Of a stretch of 64,000 bases of DNA, positions 8,045-17,688 are shown one piece after another. Every line of letters starts with the position of its first letter. The stretch's first letter is position 1. Position numbers and translations under genes: made by a program. The notes beneath the pieces are model-generated. The model did not search any database. It was not told the origin of the DNA and worked only from the letters and a program-made list of their open reading frames with translations. The stretch lies in NCBI RefSeq assembly GCF_002970915.1, contig NZ_CP027190.1, positions 682,001-746,000 on the forward strand, written 5' to 3'. This DNA comes from Lactobacillus sp. CBA3605 (GTDB lineage: Bacteria > Bacillota > Bacilli > Lactobacillales > Lactobacillaceae).

Positions 8045-8905
8045 TTAACGATAACTGTTAATCAGCCCTTGGGTCCCTTGGGAACCTAGCCCTTTAACGT
8101 CAACCATGACTTCATATAACCGTTTTGCCTGCGCAGTTGCAACTAAGTCCAAGCCCATGGCATCCGCTTCGGTTAACGCAATCCGCAAATCTTTTAAGAA
8201 ATGCCGAGCAAAAAATCCGGGTGTATAATCAGCTTTCAAAATTCTTGGCACATAGTTTTCCATACTCCAGTTATCAGCGCCCCCACTAGATAAGGTAGCC
8301 AACACTTTTTCTGGATCTAATCCGGCCGCTTCCGTATAAAGTAGCATCTCCGTCAAGCCCGTCATGGTACCAGCAATCATGATTTGATTCGCCATTTTAG
8401 CATGCTGCCCCGTACCAGCCGCACCAAAGTAATTAACTTTATGCCCTAATATCTGAAACAGCGGTAGCATAGCAGTATAAGTCGCCTCATCGCCACCAAC
8501 CATCACCGTTAAAGTAGCCTTTTGGGCACCAATGTCACCACCTGAAACCGGGGCATCCAAGGCTTGAATGCCATGCTTTTGCGCATAAGCTGCAATTTTT
8601 ACCGCTAACTTCGGCTGACTAGTCGTCATATCAATGACCGTTTTACCAGCAGCTAGCTGACTAAAAATACCTTGCTCACCGAAATAAACTTGTTCAACAT
8701 CTTTCGGAAAACCAACCATTGTAAAGACGACATCACTGGCAGCTGCGACGGCAGCCGGCGTCTCTGCCCAAGTGGCCCCTTGTGCCACCAAAGCATCCGT
8801 CTTACTTTTAGTACGATTATACACCGTCAATGTATGCCCAGCTGCCATCAAATTCTTGACGATAGCTGCGCCCATCACACCCGTTCCAATCCATCCAAGT
8901 TGCAT
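8045..8905 (-). CDS. beta-hydroxyacid dehydrogenase (2-hydroxy-3-oxopropionate reductase / 3-hydroxyisobutyrate dehydrogenase family)
   Basis: NAD(P)-dependent reductase of small beta-hydroxyacids; the exact substrate is unknown. It has 286 residues with Rossmann motif GWIGTGVMGAAIVKNL at the N-terminus, the family substrate motif DAPVSGGDIGAQ near residue 120, and catalytic Lys in GTGQHAKMANQIMIAG near residue 170. The longer frame upstream overlaps the TerC gene. The ATG used here has AAAGGGG ahead of it and begins 17 bases after the TerC stop, so the two are probably cotranscribed. Confidence 0.9.
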   Translation of the reverse strand: MQLGWIGTGVMGAAIVKNLMAAGHTLTVYNRTKSKTDALVAQGATWAETPAAVAAASDVVFTMVGFPKDVEQVYFGEQGIFSQLAAGKTVIDMTTSQPKLAVKIAAYAQKHGIQALDAPVSGGDIGAQKATLTVMVGGDEATYTAMLPLFQILGHKVNYFGAAGTGQHAKMANQIMIAGTMTGLTEMLLYTEAAGLDPEKVLATLSSGGADNWSMENYVPRILKADYTPGFFARHFLKDLRIALTEADAMGLDLVATAQAKRLYEVMVDVKGLGSQGTQGLINSYR

Positions 8906-8922
8906 TATTTTAATCCCCTTTC

Positions 8923-9666
8923 TTAATCTGCTTTTTGATGCCGTTGCCGAATAAAATGAATCACCATCGTCATGACAAAGGCAGCTAAGACAATGATTCC
9001 AAATGCGGCGGCAGGAATATCCCAACCAATCGCTGGAATCGAAACAAACAGCTTAAACGCAATAATGACAATCAGCCCATACGCCATTGGTTCTAGTTCT
9101 GGAATCTTACGCATTAATCGCATAATAATCTCAGCAATGCCCCGCATGCACGCAATCCCAATCATGCCACCAATCAACACGATTACTGGATTATCAGAAA
9201 TTGCTAACGAAGCCAACACTGAATCAATTGAAAAAATAATATCCATCATTTCAATCTGAATCACAACTGACCAAAACTGACTGAGACCAAAAAAACGACG
9301 ACCACGCGGGGCCCGTTCAGGTTTACTTTGGTGCTGGGTGAAGAAACGGTAGACCAAATAAATTAAATACGCCGCCCCGAGCACCTTGATTTCCCAAAAG
9401 CTAATTAAATACGTGCCAATACCAATAATTAAAAAGCGGAAGATATAGGCGCCCCACAAGCCATAAAACAATGACTTTTCACGTTCCTGCAAATTATCCA
9501 GGCGTTGCGTTTGGGCTGCCAGCACCACGGCATTATCAACCGACAATAAACATTCAATAATTGCCAATGATAAAATCACTAACCAATCATTGGGTGAAGT
9601 GATCACCTGGCTCCAATTAGCACCGCTAAAAAACGGGCCGTATAACTGTTCAACAAAGTGTAGCAC
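8923..9666 (-). CDS. TerC-family integral membrane protein
   Basis: Multi-pass membrane protein (247 residues, about seven hydrophobic segments) of the TerC family. Family members have been linked to metal export and metalation of secreted proteins, mainly manganese. The signatures LAIIECLLSVDNAVVLA and DIIFSIDSVLASLA carry the paired acidic residues in the membrane. A GTG start is chosen because AGAGG lies 7 bases before it. The upstream in-frame TTG lies before that Shine-Dalgarno sequence and has none of its own. First gene of a pair with the downstream dehydrogenase. Confidence 0.9.
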   Translation of the reverse strand: MLHFVEQLYGPFFSGANWSQVITSPNDWLVILSLAIIECLLSVDNAVVLAAQTQRLDNLQEREKSLFYGLWGAYIFRFLIIGIGTYLISFWEIKVLGAAYLIYLVYRFFTQHQSKPERAPRGRRFFGLSQFWSVVIQIEMMDIIFSIDSVLASLAISDNPVIVLIGGMIGIACMRGIAEIIMRLMRKIPELEPMAYGLIVIIAFKLFVSIPAIGWDIPAAAFGIIVLAAFVMTMVIHFIRQRHQKAD

Positions 9667-9760
9667 GTCGTGACCTCTTTTCAAATATAGTAACGCACCA
9701 ATCTAGTATACCGGTTATTATTAACATCATAATACAGATAGTTAATTTTATAAATAATCT

Positions 9761-9818
9761 AATTTAAATAGCTGCGCCAAATTGCGAAGATTGCAATTTA
9801 GCGCAGCTATTTAAATTA
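9761..9818 (-). terminator. hairpin at the end of the his operon
   Basis: AATTTAAATAGCTGCGC pairs with GCGCAGCTATTTAAATT, with an inner AAATTGC/GCAATTT stem. It sits just after the hisC stop. The tail is AT-rich but not a clean T run, so termination strength is uncertain. Confidence 0.7.
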
Positions 9819-9824
9819 ACGCTT

Positions 9825-10898
9825 TTATTTGTCGGCATAGCGCGCAATCAACTGACGTAACTTTTGTCCATCGGCCGCCGTACCAAAAGTCATTCGTAAC
9901 CAATTTGGCTGTAAACCGGTGCGGAGGCTGTAGCCTTGGTGCAACAAGTAAGCTGCTAGTTGGGCAGCTTGCGGATACTCGAAGAAAATAAAGTTGGCAG
10001 CACTCTGATCATAATGAATCTGTTGTTGGTCAAAAAATTGTTGCCATAATTGCCGTTCAGCGGCATTCTTAGCGACCGTCGCTTGCAAGAAGCTCTGATC
10101 TTTTGCCGCAGCTATGGCCGCCACTTGCGTTAGGGTATTTAAATTATATGGTAACCGCACTGCCTGCATGGTTGGCGCTAATTGCGTTGAAAAGACAGCA
10201 TAGCCCACCCGAAAATTCGCTAAGCCATACGCTTTTGAGAAAGTGCGCATCACAACCACATTCGGCCATTTTTCTGGCAAATGTAACGCCGTAATGGCAG
10301 CCGCATCCGTGGCAAAATCCAAATAGGCTTCATCAATCAGGACCATGGTGGTCGATGGCACTTGTTGCACAAAAGCCTCAATCGCCGCTAAGCTCTCAAC
10401 CGTCCCCGTCGGATTATTGGGATTACATAGCCAAACTGACTTTACTTGTGGCGTCACAGCGGCAACTAAGGCGTCAAAATCAACCTGTCCCGTGGCCAAG
10501 GTGGGCACGCTGACCAAACTAGCGCCTTCGATTTCAGCATGTAACGCATATTCTGAAAAAGTCGGTGCCGAAACTAAGACCTGGTCACCTGGTGCTAAAA
10601 AGGTTCGTGAGACCATCGCAATCATTTCATCAAGTCCCACACTAAAGACCAGTTGGGCCGGATCGACCGCTAATTGACTTGCTAAAACCTGTCTTAAAGC
10701 AGTCGCATTCCCATCAGGATAACGGTTGCTCATCGTCCAATCCCAATTTTTAATCGCCGTTGCAACTTGCGGGGAAGTCCCATACGGATTCTCATTAGCG
10801 GATAGCCGGACCAATCGTGATAGCCCCAGCTCAGCTTGTAAAGTTGCTAATGGCTTTTCTGGGATATACGGTTGGAGTTTTCGAACACTTTCCTTCAT
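9825..10898 (-). CDS. hisC: histidinol-phosphate aminotransferase
   Basis: PLP aminotransferase converting imidazole-acetol phosphate to histidinol phosphate. It has 357 residues. The PLP lysine is in TFSKAYGLANFRVGY, the Asp that binds the PLP nitrogen is in VLIDEAYLDF, and CNPNNPTGT is present. Last gene of the his operon, 14 bases after hisE. Confidence 0.95.
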   Translation of the reverse strand: MKESVRKLQPYIPEKPLATLQAELGLSRLVRLSANENPYGTSPQVATAIKNWDWTMSNRYPDGNATALRQVLASQLAVDPAQLVFSVGLDEMIAMVSRTFLAPGDQVLVSAPTFSEYALHAEIEGASLVSVPTLATGQVDFDALVAAVTPQVKSVWLCNPNNPTGTVESLAAIEAFVQQVPSTTMVLIDEAYLDFATDAAAITALHLPEKWPNVVVMRTFSKAYGLANFRVGYAVFSTQLAPTMQAVRLPYNLNTLTQVAAIAAAKDQSFLQATVAKNAAERQLWQQFFDQQQIHYDQSAANFIFFEYPQAAQLAAYLLHQGYSLRTGLQPNWLRMTFGTAADGQKLRQLIARYADK

Positions 10899-10912
10899 AT
10901 AATAACCCCCTC

Positions 10913-11236
10913 CTAACGATTCTTGATTTCAGGCCGATCTTTAAAGTCGCTCATTTCGCCTTCACGTTTGGCGAGTTCAACTTTGATTTGGTCAAAGCTC
11001 ACGCCCCGTTGCACGAGTAACACTAACACGTGATAAAACAAATCAGCGGTTTCATAAACTAAGGCATCATCATCAGGATTCTTCGCGGCAACCACAACTT
11101 CAGTTGCTTCTTCGCCCACTTTTTTCAAGATTTTATCCAATCCTTCGGTAAACAGATAGTCGGTATATGACCCTTTTTTAGGTGTTTTTTGGCGATTAGC
11201 GATTAATTGATATAAAGCTTCCATATCTTGCATCAT
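10913..11236 (-). CDS. hisE: phosphoribosyl-ATP pyrophosphatase
   Basis: Second step of histidine synthesis, removing pyrophosphate from PR-ATP. It has 107 residues with the MazG-like helical core [12 protein letters not shown] and [14 protein letters not shown]. HisI and HisE are separate proteins here rather than the fusion found in enterobacteria. It starts 2 bases after the hisI stop, with GAGAGG as ribosome site. Confidence 0.94.
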   Translation of the reverse strand: MMQDMEALYQLIANRQKTPKKGSYTDYLFTEGLDKILKKVGEEATEVVVAAKNPDDDALVYETADLFYHVLVLLVQRGVSFDQIKVELAKREGEMSDFKDRPEIKNR

Positions 11237-11238
11237 TA

Positions 11239-11568
11239 TTATCCTCTCTTATCTTGAATCGTTTGAAAAAAGCAACTGGTATGCCCGGTGTGACAAGCTG
11301 GACCAGCAGGATTAACGGCAATGAGTAACGTATCATTGTCACAATCCAACTTGATGCTGACGACGGTTTGGCGATTGCCACTCGTGGCTCCCTTATGCCA
11401 CAACGCTTGCCGCGACCGGGACCAGAACCACGTTTCGCCCGAAGTAAGCGTCTGCTGGTAACTTTCAGCGTTCATCCAAGCCACCATCAAGACCGCCTTA
11501 GTCCGCGCATCCGTTATGACGGTTGTGACAAGCCCTTGGCCTTTTTCAAAATCTGGTTTTGCTGTCAT
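11239..11568 (-). CDS. hisI: phosphoribosyl-AMP cyclohydrolase
   Basis: Opens the adenine ring of PR-AMP. It has 109 residues with the zinc/magnesium site residues in [10 protein letters not shown] and the Cys/His residues in [13 protein letters not shown], all intact. The start overlaps the hisF stop by ATGA. Confidence 0.95.
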   Translation of the reverse strand: MTAKPDFEKGQGLVTTVITDARTKAVLMVAWMNAESYQQTLTSGETWFWSRSRQALWHKGATSGNRQTVVSIKLDCDNDTLLIAVNPAGPACHTGHTSCFFQTIQDKRG

Positions 11569-12323
11569 CGGACCACCACGCCTTTCGTTTTTAACACTTG
11601 TTTCACTTGACCAATTGTCAATTCACCATAGTGAAAGACTGATGCTGCTAAAGCCCCATCGACTGATGCCTGTTGAAAAACTGTCACAAAATCAGCCAAT
11701 TGACCTGCACCGCCTGAAGCAATGATGGGAACGGCAACGGCGCCGCCTAATTGCTGATACAACCGCAGATCAAAGCCAGCCTTAGTGCCATCACAATCCA
11801 TGCTGGTAACGAGTAATTCGCCAGCACCTAAGGCAACCGCTTGCTTAGCCCACGCTACTGCTGACAATGCCGTTTTCTGTTGCCCACCATGAGTATAGAC
11901 ACGATAATCCTGTGCTTGATCGTCCCAAGCTACATCAATTGCTACGACAATACACTGATTACCAAATTTTTTGGCCCCGGCGGCAATAAGTTGTGGGTCA
12001 GCCACGGCCGCCGAATTAATGGCAATCTTATCCGCCCCCGCGCGTAACAATCGCTGCATATCGGTGACACTGCCAATGCCCCCACCGATTGTTAACGGCA
12101 TAAAGACTTGGGCTGAAACCTGTTCAACTAAATCAACCATCGTTTTACGGTGTTCATTCGTTGCGGAAATATCTAAAAAGACCAATTCATCGGCCCCTTG
12201 TTGTTGATAGGCTGCTGCAATCGCTACTGGATCGCCCACATCCGTTAGATTAACAAAATTAACCCCTTTTTTTACCCGACCAGCTGCCACATCTAAACAC
12301 GGAATTAATCGTTTTGCGAGCAT
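11565..12323 (-). CDS. hisF: imidazole glycerol phosphate synthase, cyclase subunit
   Basis: TIM-barrel subunit that makes IGP and AICAR from PRFAR using ammonia from HisH. It has 252 residues: catalytic Asp in [17 protein letters not shown] (D11), phosphate loops TIGGGIGS and IASGGAGQ, and the second catalytic Asp in [13 protein letters not shown]. It overlaps hisA by 19 bases. Confidence 0.96.
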   Translation of the reverse strand: MLAKRLIPCLDVAAGRVKKGVNFVNLTDVGDPVAIAAAYQQQGADELVFLDISATNEHRKTMVDLVEQVSAQVFMPLTIGGGIGSVTDMQRLLRAGADKIAINSAAVADPQLIAAGAKKFGNQCIVVAIDVAWDDQAQDYRVYTHGGQQKTALSAVAWAKQAVALGAGELLVTSMDCDGTKAGFDLRLYQQLGGAVAVPIIASGGAGQLADFVTVFQQASVDGALAASVFHYGELTIGQVKQVLKTKGVVVR

Positions 12324-13042
12324 TTGTCAACCTCCGCTAGGGCCGCTAACGTAACGGTTCCTTCATACAAGGCCTTCCCAATAATGGCGTCTTGAATTCC
12401 CATTGCCTGCAGTGTTTGTATATCGGCAATATCACGAATCCCGCCACTGGCAATGAGCGTTGCTTGTGGTAACTTGGCTTTAAGTGCAGCTAATAAGGTG
12501 ACATTAGGCCCCTGCATCGTGCCATCGCGCGCCACGTCCGTCACAACAAACTGCTTGGCGCCACTCGCCATCATCGTTGCCATCAAGGTGCTCATCTTCG
12601 TTTCGGATTGTTCTAACCAACCATTGATTGCAACTTGACCGTGATTTCCATCCACGCCAATCACAATGCGGTCAGCCCCAAAATCAGCCAGCAACCGTTG
12701 CACCAAGGCTGGCTGAGTTAATGCTGCCGATCCGATAATTAAACGGTCAACCCCTAACTTTAAGTAACGGGCAGCTAAGTCATAACGACGAATCCCGCCA
12801 CCCAGTTCTAAGGTTCCGGTAAAAGCTTGCCGAATCGCCGTAACGGTCGCTAAATTTTCTGGTTGCCCCGACTTGGCCCCATCTAAATCAACTAAGTGTA
12901 ATTGTCCTAATCGTGCGACTTGGATTTGCTGCGCTTGTTTCACTGGGTCGGCATTAATGAGGGTCTTCTGGGTAAAATCACCTTGATACAGGCGGACACT
13001 TTGGCCGGCTTTTAAATCAATTGCTGGAAAAATCATTTGCAC
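12305..13042 (-). CDS. hisA: ProFAR isomerase
   Basis: 1-(5-phosphoribosyl)-5-[(5-phosphoribosylamino)methylideneamino]imidazole-4-carboxamide isomerase, a TIM barrel of 245 residues. It has [18 protein letters not shown] with the catalytic Asp, [21 protein letters not shown] with the second Asp, and IASGGIRD. It overlaps hisH by 26 bases. Confidence 0.95.
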   Translation of the reverse strand: MQMIFPAIDLKAGQSVRLYQGDFTQKTLINADPVKQAQQIQVARLGQLHLVDLDGAKSGQPENLATVTAIRQAFTGTLELGGGIRRYDLAARYLKLGVDRLIIGSAALTQPALVQRLLADFGADRIVIGVDGNHGQVAINGWLEQSETKMSTLMATMMASGAKQFVVTDVARDGTMQGPNVTLLAALKAKLPQATLIASGGIRDIADIQTLQAMGIQDAIIGKALYEGTVTLAALAEVDKCSQND

Positions 13043-13643
13043 TCACCATTTTCTTAAAAGTTGCTAACTGGTCTAAGCCAACTTGACCACTCTTTTCAGG
13101 ATGAAATTGCATCCCAATCACGTTTTCTTTTTGCACGATACTTGGCACAGTCACGCCATGTTGAACACTGGCAACAATCTGATTAGCTGGACTAACGGCA
13201 TAATACGAATGCACAAAATAAGTATACGCACCGTCAATCCCAACAAAAGGCGTTATCGGCTGTTGCACATGGTTCTCATTCCAGCCCATTTGTGGCACTT
13301 TCACTCCTAAATCGGTCGGCAAAGCGGCCACGTTCCCGGTTAACAAACCCAGACCGGGATGCACCCCATATTCAGTGCTGCTCTCAAATAATAACTGCAT
13401 GCCCAAACAAATCCCGAGCATCGGTTTACCGTTGCGGCCCAAACGTTGTAATACCGGGACAAGTTGTCGATTAGCCAAAGCCTGCATCGCAGCTGCAAAG
13501 GCCCCCACACCGGGTAAAATAATGGCCTCAGCTTGGGTTAAAACGGCTGGATCAGCGGTTAGAACCGTCGGCACCTTTAAATACGTCAAGGCTTTTTGAA
13601 GATTACGGGTATTGCCCGTATCATAATCTACAATTGCAAACAT
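13017..13643 (-). CDS. hisH: imidazole glycerol phosphate synthase, glutaminase subunit
   Basis: Class I glutamine amidotransferase feeding ammonia to HisF. It has 208 residues: nucleophile Cys in MLGICLGMQLLFE, His-Glu in GMQFHPEKSG, oxyanion region LPGVGAF. It starts directly after the hisB stop. Confidence 0.95.
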   Translation of the reverse strand: MFAIVDYDTGNTRNLQKALTYLKVPTVLTADPAVLTQAEAIILPGVGAFAAAMQALANRQLVPVLQRLGRNGKPMLGICLGMQLLFESSTEYGVHPGLGLLTGNVAALPTDLGVKVPQMGWNENHVQQPITPFVGIDGAYTYFVHSYYAVSPANQIVASVQHGVTVPSIVQKENVIGMQFHPEKSGQVGLDQLATFKKMVSANDFSSN

Positions 13644-14228
13644 CTAAATCACACCCTTGGTAGAATTGACCCCAATAATATCTGGATTAACCGTGACGGC
13701 TGTCCGCATCGCGCGACCGAAAGCTTTAAACAAGCTTTCAATTTTGTGATGGGTATTGCGGCCATATAAAATCCGCGCATGTAAATTCATTTCGGTTGCA
13801 AATGCGACGGCTTGAAAGAAATCTTCAATCGTTTCCGTATCGAGACCACCTAAGCGGGGATTAGTTAGTTCCGCATCAAACACCAGATATGACCGGCCAC
13901 TTAAATCTACACTCACTTGTCCCAGCGTTTCATCCATTGGGACAAATTCAGTCCCGTAGCGTTCAATGCCAACTTTATTACCCAACGCTTGCTTGAAGCA
14001 TTCACCTAAGACAATGCCGGTATCTTCGGTCGTATGATGCGGATCGACAGCCAAGTCCCCATGCGCTTTGACAACCAGACCAAAGCGACCATGTTTTGCA
14101 AATAAAGTCAGCATGTGATTCAAAAAGCCAATCCCGGTATCAATCTGAATCCCACTTTGTTCGTCCAAATTTAAGCTAATTTCAATTTGCGTTTCTTTAG
14201 TTTCACGTTTAATTGTTGCTTGTCGCAT
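13644..14228 (-). CDS. hisB: imidazoleglycerol-phosphate dehydratase
   Basis: Dehydrates IGP to imidazole-acetol phosphate. It has 194 residues, the monofunctional form without a phosphatase domain, consistent with a separate hisK. The Mn-binding His motifs DPHHTTED and [14 protein letters not shown] are present. It lies 12 bases from hisD. Confidence 0.96.
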   Translation of the reverse strand: MRQATIKRETKETQIEISLNLDEQSGIQIDTGIGFLNHMLTLFAKHGRFGLVVKAHGDLAVDPHHTTEDTGIVLGECFKQALGNKVGIERYGTEFVPMDETLGQVSVDLSGRSYLVFDAELTNPRLGGLDTETIEDFFQAVAFATEMNLHARILYGRNTHHKIESLFKAFGRAMRTAVTVNPDIIGVNSTKGVI

Positions 14229-14240
14229 CTGCTTGACCTC

Positions 14241-15527
14241 CTAGTCGTAATACGTGTCAAAGCGAGCTTCAATCGCACGCGCATGACCCTCTAAACCTTC
14301 AACCCGCGCTAATGTCGTAATCGCATCTGCTTCTTTGGCTAACGCCGCACGCGTATATTGTACGAATGAGGTACGCTTGACAAAGTCGTAGACCCCGAGT
14401 GGTGAGGAAAATCGCGCCGTCCCACTGGTTGGTAAGATATGGTTGGGCCCCGCCACATAATCTCCAAGCGGTTCCGAGGCGTAACGGCCTAAGAAGACTG
14501 AACCAGCATTCTTAATCAAGCTCAAATATTGCGTTGGATTTTCCAATTGAATCTCCAAATGTTCTGGCGCCACTGTGTTCATCAGGTCAAACATCGCAGT
14601 TACTTGATCCACCACTGCAATGAACCCTTTATTATTAACCGCCGCCGTCGCGATTTCAGTTCGTGGTAAAACTTTCAATTGCCGCGTCACGTTATCACTA
14701 ACGGCTTGAGCTAATTTAGGACTATCCGTAATTAAAATGGGTCGCGCCAACGGATCATGTTCCGCTTGGCTGAGTAAATCAGCCGCTAATTCACGTGGCT
14801 TGGCACTATCATCCGCAATAATGCCAATTTCCGATGGGCCAGCCACCATATCAATCGCAACCTGACCAAAGACTTGCTTTTTCGCCGTTGCAACGAAGAC
14901 ATTCCCCGGACCGATAATCTTATCAACTTGTGGAATTGATTCAGTCCCATAAGCTAAGGCCGCAATCGCTTGGGCACCGCCAACTTGATAAATGGCATCC
15001 ACCCCCGCAATTTTGGCCGCCGCTAATACTGCGGGATTAATCCCATCTTTTTGTGGTGGGGTGACCATGATAATTTCATTGACGCCAGCAATCTTAGCCG
15101 GTAAGGCACTCATCAAAATAGTGGAGGGATAAGCGGCAGTACCACCTGGCACATAGAGTCCAACCCGATTCAATGGTAATAGCTTCTGCCCTCGTAAAAC
15201 ACCTGGTTGCTCAGTATCCATAAAGCCAGTCGTCTTTTCCTTTTCATGAAAGCTCGTAATGTTACGCTTGGCTAACATTAATGCTGCCTTCACTTGGGGG
15301 TCTAATTGCTCATATGCTGCATCAATGGTCGCTGCTGATAATTTAAACGCCTCAATATCAATTTGATCAAATTGCTTTTCATAAGCTTTTAAAGCTGTAT
15401 CGCCTTCTTTAATCACCCGGGCAATAATTTTTTGAACGACTAAGCCTACTTTTTCGTCTGTTAATTGTTGTGTTTTAGTTTGGATCAATTTTTTTAAGGT
15501 CGCTAAATCTTCATTAATAATTTTCAT
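14241..15527 (-). CDS. hisD: histidinol dehydrogenase
   Basis: Zinc enzyme catalysing the last two oxidations to histidine. It has 428 residues: VAGPSEIGIIAD, SQAEHDPLA, TVAPEHLEI and GPNHILPTSGTARF carry the zinc and catalytic residues. The ATG is preferred over the GTG three codons earlier because AGGAG lies 9 bases before it and the GTG overlaps that site. The start then overlaps the hisG stop by ATGA. Confidence 0.96.
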   Translation of the reverse strand: MKIINEDLATLKKLIQTKTQQLTDEKVGLVVQKIIARVIKEGDTALKAYEKQFDQIDIEAFKLSAATIDAAYEQLDPQVKAALMLAKRNITSFHEKEKTTGFMDTEQPGVLRGQKLLPLNRVGLYVPGGTAAYPSTILMSALPAKIAGVNEIIMVTPPQKDGINPAVLAAAKIAGVDAIYQVGGAQAIAALAYGTESIPQVDKIIGPGNVFVATAKKQVFGQVAIDMVAGPSEIGIIADDSAKPRELAADLLSQAEHDPLARPILITDSPKLAQAVSDNVTRQLKVLPRTEIATAAVNNKGFIAVVDQVTAMFDLMNTVAPEHLEIQLENPTQYLSLIKNAGSVFLGRYASEPLGDYVAGPNHILPTSGTARFSSPLGVYDFVKRTSFVQYTRAALAKEADAITTLARVEGLEGHARAIEARFDTYYD

Positions 15528-16177
15528 GACAAACACTCCTTTGGTTGCGCCACGACTGTCGCTAAGCGGTCAACTAACTCATAAATAGCGCTTTGATGTT
15601 GTTTCAACGCCAGACGATTCACGACTAAGCGCGTCGAGACCGTCTGTAAATAATCATAAATCTGTAAGTGGTTCTCACGGATAGTCGTCCCAGTCTCCGT
15701 AATATCCACAATGGCATCAGCTAACCCGGTTAGCGGGGCCAATTCCACTGAGCCTTCGATTTTAATAATCTCTACATCTTGCCCTAATTGATCAAAATAA
15801 CGCTTCGTAATTAACGGATATTTTGTGCCAATAATTTTCCGCTTGGGCGCTTGCGGCTCAAAATCCGCCGTGGACGCTAGGACGAACTGGCATTGACCGA
15901 CCCCTAAGTCCAATAATTCATATTGCGTACTCTGATGTTCAATCAAAATATCACTACCGACAATCCCGATATCGGCGGCCCCGCGTTCTAAAAATGTGGT
16001 CACATCTGGGCCCTTTGCTAAAATAAATTCATAGGGTTGCGTCGCTGAATCAAAGATCAAGCGCCGTTGTTTGTTACGGACCAACGAGCAGTCAATTCCG
16101 GCTTGTTCTAGCAACGGCAACACTTGTTGCTCAACGCGCCCTTTAGTCAATGCAATCTTCAAACGTTCTGCTGTCAT
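15524..16177 (-). CDS. hisG: ATP phosphoribosyltransferase, short form
   Basis: First step of histidine synthesis. It has 217 residues, the short form that lacks the C-terminal regulatory domain and works as a hetero-octamer with HisZ. Shown by IALTKGRVEQQ at the N-terminus, GAADIGIVGSDIL and the PRPP loop VDITETGTTIREN. HisZ is encoded directly upstream. Confidence 0.96.
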   Translation of the reverse strand: MTAERLKIALTKGRVEQQVLPLLEQAGIDCSLVRNKQRRLIFDSATQPYEFILAKGPDVTTFLERGAADIGIVGSDILIEHQSTQYELLDLGVGQCQFVLASTADFEPQAPKRKIIGTKYPLITKRYFDQLGQDVEIIKIEGSVELAPLTGLADAIVDITETGTTIRENHLQIYDYLQTVSTRLVVNRLALKQHQSAIYELVDRLATVVAQPKECLS

Positions 16178-16179
16178 AA

Positions 16180-17322
16180 TTAAGCCCTTTCTGTCAAATC
16201 AACCAACGTTGCACCCATTTGTTGGGCTTCCACTTGCGCCAGTGCCAACGTCGGCGCCAAGCTCAAAGTTGCATTCGGCTGAGTGGCTAGCATTTTTTCA
16301 GCTTGCGACCATTGAGCCGGTTCAAAGTAAAGTAATTGTTTAGTCGGTGGCGTCGCTGTATCAAGAGCCAATTCAGTTAATAAATCAACATCTATGCCCA
16401 TCCCAACGGCCGGTTCACTTTGTGCTTGGAAGTTTGCCAGTAATTGATCATACCGACCGCCACTGAATAAGTAACCGGCCCCGGCCTGCGAATAGCCCCG
16501 AAAGGTCAACCCGGTATAATACTTTTGAGGGGCTTGACTACTCAAATCCAGCGATACTGCTTGATTCGGCATGGTCCGTTGCAGCCACGCAACCACCGCT
16601 CGTAACCGTTCGATACTTGGCTTAACGCTGGCTGGTAATGGTGCGGCCGTCAATTGCGCTAAAATCAGGTCCGGCTTACCAAATAGCCGCGGCCATTTTT
16701 GCAAAAAATCATATAACGGTTCGGCCCGATAAGTGGCAATTAAAGCGTCATATTGTGGAATCTGCTTATTGAACAAGGCTTGCTTGATGGCGGCTTGCTG
16801 CGTCACATCCGGCGTTAAGCTTGCCACAACCTGTTGTGCAAACTGGGCATCACCAAGTTCGATTTCAACGGCATCCGCAATTAATGCCGTACTAAGTTGA
16901 TTGGCAATTGCGAGGCATTCCAACTCGGCCTTAATCGAGGCATACCCAATTAGCTCGACCCCCGCTTGCGTGATTTGGTTATAAGACCCTGATAACCGCC
17001 GACTCACTCGGAAAATGTCGCCAACATAGCCAAACTTTTGGGGTAACGGAATCTTAGTTGCACTCAAAAATCGCGCAATTGGCAACGTTAGATCTGGGCG
17101 CAACACCAAGGTCTGCCCCTCCGCATCTAATAACCGATACAGTTGGTAACTGCCCATTTGGTAAGGATCAAAGACGGCTTGATGCTCTAATAATGGCGTG
17201 GCGATGGCCGCTAAGCCCCGTTGTCTAAAATGGGCCTGAATCACCGCGATTAATTGCTGTTTCGTAGCTGCCCGACGACCAAATTCATCACGGGTACCGA
17301 GTGGTAAAAGATTACTTAACAT
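16180..17322 (-). CDS. hisZ: ATP phosphoribosyltransferase regulatory subunit
   Basis: Catalytically inactive class II aaRS-like partner (380 residues) that HisG-short needs for activity and feedback control. It has LPLGTRDEFG, motif-2-like LRPDLTLPIAR and motif-3-like YLFSGGRYDQLLANF. The ATG with GGAGG 8 bases upstream is chosen over the TTG two codons earlier. First structural gene behind the His T-box. Confidence 0.93.
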   Translation of the reverse strand: MLSNLLPLGTRDEFGRRAATKQQLIAVIQAHFRQRGLAAIATPLLEHQAVFDPYQMGSYQLYRLLDAEGQTLVLRPDLTLPIARFLSATKIPLPQKFGYVGDIFRVSRRLSGSYNQITQAGVELIGYASIKAELECLAIANQLSTALIADAVEIELGDAQFAQQVVASLTPDVTQQAAIKQALFNKQIPQYDALIATYRAEPLYDFLQKWPRLFGKPDLILAQLTAAPLPASVKPSIERLRAVVAWLQRTMPNQAVSLDLSSQAPQKYYTGLTFRGYSQAGAGYLFSGGRYDQLLANFQAQSEPAVGMGIDVDLLTELALDTATPPTKQLLYFEPAQWSQAEKMLATQPNATLSLAPTLALAQVEAQQMGATLVDLTERA

Positions 17323-17364
17323 TGTCAATGCCTCCTTAGCTTTCGTTCGACCGACTTAATTCAA

Positions 17365-17655
17365 ATAAAAAAACGTCCCATTAGCAAAATTGCTAAAAGG
17401 ACGTTTAACCGTGGTTCCACCTTAATTCGTTACCAGCTCACACTGGTAGCCTCACGTTGACTGACTGTCAACTTGGCTAACGAGACCATTCGGCTAAGGC
17501 TAATGACGCAGGTTCACCTTAGCAGTTCATAGATGTGGGTTCGCCGATAATATCTGCCCGGTTCTCAGCTACCCGGACTCTCTGGATGATAAATTTATCA
17601 GTTACTTTTTCTAATCAGAACTTTTATTAAAATTTAATTAGTCGTTTAATTTAAA
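17365..17655 (-). ncRNA. T-box riboswitch, histidine specifier
   Basis: Leader of the his operon. The minus strand shows the AG bulge (CAGAGAGTC), distal loop GGTAGCTGAGAA, and the specifier region GAACC-CAC-ATCT-ATGAACTG. Aligned to the glyQS leader this gives codon CAC (17535-17537), i.e. His. The T-box core AAGGTGGAACCACG (17410-17423) precedes a terminator. Uncharged tRNA-His should turn on hisZ to hisC. Confidence 0.93.
17366..17406 (-). terminator. T-box regulated terminator before hisZ
   Basis: AAACGTCC pairs with GGACGTTT with an inner AGCAA/TTGCT stem, followed by a T run on the minus strand directly after the T-box core. Confidence 0.92.
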
Positions 17656-17659
17656 ATTC

Positions 17660-17688
17660 ATTTTAGTAGTCAGAAGCGCCTTTGTCAA
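17660..17688 (-). promoter_or_regulatory. promoter of the his T-box transcript
   Basis: TTGACA (17683-17688) and TAAAAT (17660-17665) with a 17-base spacer on the minus strand. The TGA of TTGACA is the stop codon of hisK, so the operon promoter is embedded in the end of the upstream gene. Confidence 0.85.

Noticed and set aside
8906..9025. Longer N-terminus of the beta-hydroxyacid dehydrogenase
   Set aside because: It overlaps the TerC gene in another frame, lacks a ribosome site and adds residues before the Rossmann motif that should be at the N-terminus.
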